DNA from: Planctomycetota bacterium
GTDB lineage: Bacteria; Planctomycetota; UBA8742; UBA2392
Reading direction: 5' to 3'
Assembly: GCA_019636215.1 (NCBI GenBank)
Contig: JAHBXZ010000012.1
Coordinates: 93,698 to 157,697 of the forward strand
Length of the DNA: 64,000 nt
A program made the translations under genes and the position numbers. The notes beneath the pieces were generated by a model that was not told where the DNA came from, made no database searches, and saw only the letters and a program-made list of their open reading frames with translations. Of this stretch, positions 60,761 to 64,000 are shown piece after piece. Positions within the stretch are counted from its first letter, which is position 1, and every line of letters begins with the position of its first letter.

Positions 60761-62221
60761 TTACTTGTAGTCGTTGTAGACCTTGATCCAGCGGCGGATC
60801 ACCTCGTCGCCGTCGCTCTGCGAGCGACCTTCAATGTCGTAGGTGACGTCGGACTCCTTGTAGCCCTTGTCGCGGGCGAAGTTGCCCCAAACTTCAAACA
60901 GGGCGTGGCTGATGGTGCCTTTCTCGCGGCGCTTGCCGGAGTTATGCGCGTCAATCAGCGCGTCAATCAGCGCGCCAAGCGTGGCCTTCTTTTCGTCGGA
61001 CTTGCCGGTGGTGATGGTGGTCTTCTGGGCCGGCTTGAGCTTGTTGCCGTCCTTCAGCGCGTTGACCACGTTGACCAGCGCCGGGTCCTTGGGCTGCGCG
61101 CCGGTCTTGGCCATGGCGGGCAGTTCCTCGTTGGCCGGCGGGTCTTCGACCCAGTCCGGGTCCCTGGGTTCGACCTTGCCGGGGATGTCGCGGTCGTCGC
61201 GGTGGGGGTCGCGGTCGTCCACGGGCTTGCGGTTGGCCTTGGCATACACCTGCTGCAGCGTGTTCAGCGCCGAAGGATCGCGGAAGTTCAGGATCTTGAC
61301 GGTGTCTTCGCCCAGTGGCGCGCCGACCCAGAACTCCTTGGTTTTGCCGGCGCCGCGAACCTCGATAAAGATTTTCTTGCCGATGTAATCAACGCCGTTG
61401 ACCTTGTGGTTGGCAAAGCCGCCTTCCAGCGTTTCGCTGCGGCCCTTTTCAAACTTCACTTCGGGCGAGCCGAACAGGTGGTTCTCAATGTAGGTCATCA
61501 CTGCGGTCTTGAGTGATTCCGGCCCGTGCACGGCCTTGCCTTCCCATTTGGGGGTGGGGCCGTCCATGACCCACTGGCCCGAGGAAAACAGCGGGCCCGA
61601 GGCCAGGAACTTGGGGTCCTTGGCGGCCAGGTCACTCAGGTAGGCGGCGTAGCTTGTCCAGTCAAACATGCCCTCCAGCGCGGCCTTGTCGCTGCCACGC
61701 AGGGCGGATTCGATGCTGCCGCCGCGGTCCATGGCGGCGTTCAGGGTGCGCTTGAGCGCGTCGTTCTTGGCGGTCTGTTCGGCGTCGCGCTTGGCGGCGG
61801 CGGCCTTCTGTTCCTCAAACGCCTTGTCGGATGCCGCCTTCTGGTTTTCCTGCGGGCTGGGTTTGCTGCCCATCACCACCACGGCAATGATGATGCCCAC
61901 CACCACTACCCCCACGCCCAGCGCCACAAACAGGCCGGCGTTGCTCTTTTTGGACGTGTAGGGCTGGCCGTATGCCGGCTGCTCCTGCCCCTGCTGCTGG
62001 GCCGGGCCTCCGCGCGCCGCGCGTGCGCCTGCAGGTGCCGGGCCGCGCTTTTGCATGCCGGTGGCGCGCTTGGCGCCGGGGCGCCCGCCGGGTGCGGCCT
62101 TGCCGCCCTTGGCGGCCACGGTGACCATGGCCCCGCACTGGGTGCACTGGAACTGAACGCCCGGGTCATACCCGGCCGCGTTGAACTGCATGCCGCAGGA
62201 AGCGCAAGAGACAATGCTCAT
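60761..62221 (-). CDS. Zinc-ribbon membrane protein of unknown function
   Basis: The 486 residues have an N-terminal zinc ribbon (CASCGMQF...CTQCGAMV), a Gly/Ala/Pro/Arg-rich linker, one membrane helix (about 95-117, GLFVALGVGVVVVGIIIAVVVMG), a helical Lys/Ala-rich segment and a large C-terminal domain likely outside the membrane. An Asp/Arg/Pro-rich segment (DRDPHRDDRDIPGKVEPRDP) lies in the middle. GAGGTCACTTC precedes the ATG. This 'MJ0042/zinc-ribbon plus helix plus exported domain' design is frequent in Planctomycetota. No enzymatic motif is seen. Confidence 0.75.
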   Translation of the reverse strand: MSIVSCASCGMQFNAAGYDPGVQFQCTQCGAMVTVAAKGGKAAPGGRPGAKRATGMQKRGPAPAGARAARGGPAQQQGQEQPAYGQPYTSKKSNAGLFVALGVGVVVVGIIIAVVVMGSKPSPQENQKAASDKAFEEQKAAAAKRDAEQTAKNDALKRTLNAAMDRGGSIESALRGSDKAALEGMFDWTSYAAYLSDLAAKDPKFLASGPLFSSGQWVMDGPTPKWEGKAVHGPESLKTAVMTYIENHLFGSPEVKFEKGRSETLEGGFANHKVNGVDYIGKKIFIEVRGAGKTKEFWVGAPLGEDTVKILNFRDPSALNTLQQVYAKANRKPVDDRDPHRDDRDIPGKVEPRDPDWVEDPPANEELPAMAKTGAQPKDPALVNVVNALKDGNKLKPAQKTTITTGKSDEKKATLGALIDALIDAHNSGKRREKGTISHALFEVWGNFARDKGYKESDVTYDIEGRSQSDGDEVIRRWIKVYNDYK

Positions 62222-62709
62222 GAAGTGACCTCGGTATTCAAGCCCGGTAACTATATAGGAACGAAAAGCGCAGGGAAATGTTCGGGGAAGGGTAAAGCGG
62301 TTTAGGGTTTTGGGTTACGGGTTTTGGGGTTCCTGGCCTCGAAACCCGCAATCCTGGACCTGAAACCGCCCTTTCGGCTGCCTTTTGCCAATGTCTCAGG
62401 TTCATCGGCAACTGCTTTACGCGAAGTCGTCAAGGGCCTCGCCTCGCGAAGTACGTCAAGTACAGCAAAGGCCGCTGCGTCCGGCTTCGCCAAGCTTGTT
62501 CGATCGCGCAAAGCGCGGCCCGACTTGCCTGGTGGCTCAAGCCGTGCGGTTGCACTCTTCGCGTCTTCGCGCCTCCTTCGCGTCTTTGCGGCAGGCTGTT
62601 GCCGTTGCAGTAGCGGTTCGTTCCGAAACCAAACGGATGAGCGATCTGCATTCCGCCCCGGGGTTACGCGCCCCACCGCCCTTGCTAGCCTTTGCCCCGG
62701 AGCCCAGCC
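62222..62709. repeat. 488-base gap with 7-mer array (locus F) and a second short repeat
   Basis: Five 7-mers GGTTTAG, GGTTTTG, GGTTACG, GGTTTTG, GGGTTCC occupy 62299-62333; a weak inverted counterpart is AAACCCG at 62342. At about 62555-62592 the motif CTTCGCG/CTTTGCG recurs four times. The aminotransferase ribosome site (CGGAG) ends the gap. No gene is supported here: frames on both strands lack ribosome sites and known domains. Confidence 0.65.
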
Positions 62710-64000
62710 ATGGACCACGAAACTGCCCGGCGGCAAGCCCACGCCCTGCTGCAGGCCGCCAACCGCCTTTCCGGCGACGACACCATCCGCCTGTTGGGCG
62801 AACATGTGGCCCGCAACTATGGCCTGCTTTCGCGCGACCCGGTTGTCGCCGCCCAGGGCCCCTGGCTTCAGACCCGCAGCGGCCGGCGCATCTTTGACGG
62901 AGTGGCAGCCTACAGTGCCGCCAACCTTGGCCACGGCCACCCGCTGGTCAAGGAAACCCTGAAGCTGTTTCTCGACAGCAACGCGCCCACTGTGCTGGGC
63001 CGCTTTCTGCCCGACCCGTGGCTGGCACTGTTCGGCCAGATGGTCACGCGCATGACCGGCTTTGAACGCTTCCTGCCCGCCAACGGCGGCGTGGAAGGCC
63101 CCGAGGCCGCCATCAAGCTGGCCCGGCGCTGGGCCCACAGGGTCAAGGGCGTGCAGGGCACGCCTGAAATCCTGTACGCCGACCACTGCTTTCACGGCCG
63201 CACACTGACTGTGACGCAGATGTTCGACCCCGCCGAGAAAGCCGCCGTGGACGGCTTCGGCCCCTGGCCCGCAGGTTTCAAGCGCGTGGCCTATGACGAC
63301 CTGGCGGCGATGGAGGCTGCGATCACGCCCGGCACTGCGGCGATCCTGATTGAGCCCATCCAGGGCGAGGGCGGCGTGATTGTGCCCAAGGCCGGGTACC
63401 TGCGCGGGGTGGTGGACCTTGCCCGCAGGCACAACCTGCTGGTGATCTTTGACGAAGTGCAAACCGGCTGGGCCCGCACCGGCGAGCTGTTCTGCTGGAT
63501 GCACGAAGGCGAGCAGGCCCGGCCCGATATCCTGTGCATTGGCAAGAGTGTCAGTGGCGGGTTCGCGCCGGTGGGGGGCATCCTGGCCGATGCGCGGCTG
63601 ATGGACCTGTTCGGCCCCGGCAGCCACGGCAGCACCTTTGGCGGCTGCCCGATTTCCAGCGCGATTGCCGTGGCCGCCCTGACGGCCATTGAACAGGAAA
63701 AGCTGGTGGAACAGGCCCGTGAAAAGGGCCCCTGGGTCATGCAGCGCCTGCGCGCCATCGCGGCGGATTCTCTGCGCATCAAGCAGGTGCGGGGCAAAGG
63801 CATGATGTTCGGCATTGAGCTGTCGCCCGACGGGCCGGATGGCCATTGGTTCTCTGAGAAGCTGCTGGAACAGGGGGTGATTGTGAAAGACACCCACCAT
63901 TGGGTACTGCGCTTCACGCCGCCGATTGTGGCCACGCGGGAAGACCTGGAGTTTGCACTGGGGGCGATGGAACAGGTGTTCTCAACCCAGCCCGCCACGG
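62710..64000 (+). CDS. Ornithine-aminotransferase-like class III aminotransferase (partial at 3' end)
   Basis: The visible 430 codons match the class III PLP aminotransferases, closest by eye to ornithine-oxoacid transaminase: FDGVAAYSAANLGHGHP, FLPANGGVEGPEAAIKLARRW, HCFHGRTLTVTQMF, LIEPIQGEGGV, LVIFDEVQTGWARTGELF and the PLP-lysine block CIGKSVSGGFAPVGGIL. The end RFTPPIVATREDLEFALGAM is the usual C-terminal segment, so little is missing. GGAG lies 7 bases before the ATG at 62710. The substrate could also be acetylornithine or 4-aminobutyrate. Confidence 0.87.
   Translation, partial: MDHETARRQAHALLQAANRLSGDDTIRLLGEHVARNYGLLSRDPVVAAQGPWLQTRSGRRIFDGVAAYSAANLGHGHPLVKETLKLFLDSNAPTVLGRFLPDPWLALFGQMVTRMTGFERFLPANGGVEGPEAAIKLARRWAHRVKGVQGTPEILYADHCFHGRTLTVTQMFDPAEKAAVDGFGPWPAGFKRVAYDDLAAMEAAITPGTAAILIEPIQGEGGVIVPKAGYLRGVVDLARRHNLLVIFDEVQTGWARTGELFCWMHEGEQARPDILCIGKSVSGGFAPVGGILADARLMDLFGPGSHGSTFGGCPISSAIAVAALTAIEQEKLVEQAREKGPWVMQRLRAIAADSLRIKQVRGKGMMFGIELSPDGPDGHWFSEKLLEQGVIVKDTHHWVLRFTPPIVATREDLEFALGAMEQVFSTQPAT

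Noticed and set aside
62302..63900. 532-codon minus-strand frame at the right end
   Set aside because: It covers the aminotransferase on the opposite strand and the repeat-rich gap; the aminotransferase motifs are unambiguous on the plus strand.
1..64000. tRNA or rRNA genes
   Set aside because: I looked for T-loop and acceptor-stem patterns in the gaps and found none that fold; a dedicated covariance search would settle it.

Overview
The window is GC-rich and densely coded, with few gaps over 300 bases. I read it as a Gram-negative bacterium, most likely a member of the Planctomycetota or a near relative. The reasons are a phosphate-selective-porin-type outer membrane channel, many exported proteins of no known family, a membrane Ser/Thr kinase with a large extracytoplasmic part, a PrkA kinase, EF-hand and DUF4139 proteins, and a C-terminal sorting-like tail. 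The phylum is inferred; no rRNA or tRNA gene was seen to anchor it.

Layout. 1-6.8 kb (minus strand): ptsI, a large MscS-type channel, prkA and the first codons of the next gene. 7-12 kb: a Cys-cluster protein, an acyl-CoA thioesterase, an exported protein, an EF-hand protein coupled to xseA, and a DinB-fold protein. 12-25 kb (plus strand): an exported beta-propeller-like protein, a 983-residue transmembrane kinase, a parallel beta-helix protein with a sorting-like tail, a DUF2064-type protein and two very long exported repeat proteins. 25.8-31.1 kb: four exported DUF4139-type paralogues; the last two share 492 identical bases. 31.3-36.2 kb (minus strand): a porin, then pyrB, an alpha/beta hydrolase and a dihydroorotase-like gene that has lost metal ligands, behind a promoter and a terminator-like attenuator. 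36.3-43.8 kb (plus strand): yggS, panD and rph, then leuA-leuC-leuD-leuB-arsR-SRPBCC.

The leucine operon is preceded by two consecutive leader-peptide/terminator units, each with a Leu-rich mini-ORF, a predicted antiterminator and a 9-bp terminator hairpin. 43.9-48.5 kb (minus strand): an exported HEAT-like protein, moeA and two zinc-ribbon proteins. 48.7-54.6 kb: an N-acetylmuramoyl-L-alanine amidase, guaA, a lipoprotein, a ComEA-like protein, ruvC, a secretin-N-domain protein and a 94-residue coiled-coil protein. 54.6-62.2 kb (minus strand): ppk2, a truncated second ppk2, a non-autonomous transposable element with 13-bp inverted ends and 9-bp target duplications, mutS, a FAD-dependent dehydrogenase and a zinc-ribbon membrane protein. 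62.7 kb to the end: an ornithine-aminotransferase-like gene that runs off the edge.

Two non-coding themes stand out. One is the attenuation-style leaders (leu, pyrB, possibly guaA). The other is a family of intergenic elements made of 7-base units, usually in two inverted arms, with a different 7-mer at each locus (about 27.1, 28.4, 51.5, 55.4-55.9, 59.0 and 62.3 kb). One of these arms forms the signal-peptide core of a lipoprotein gene.
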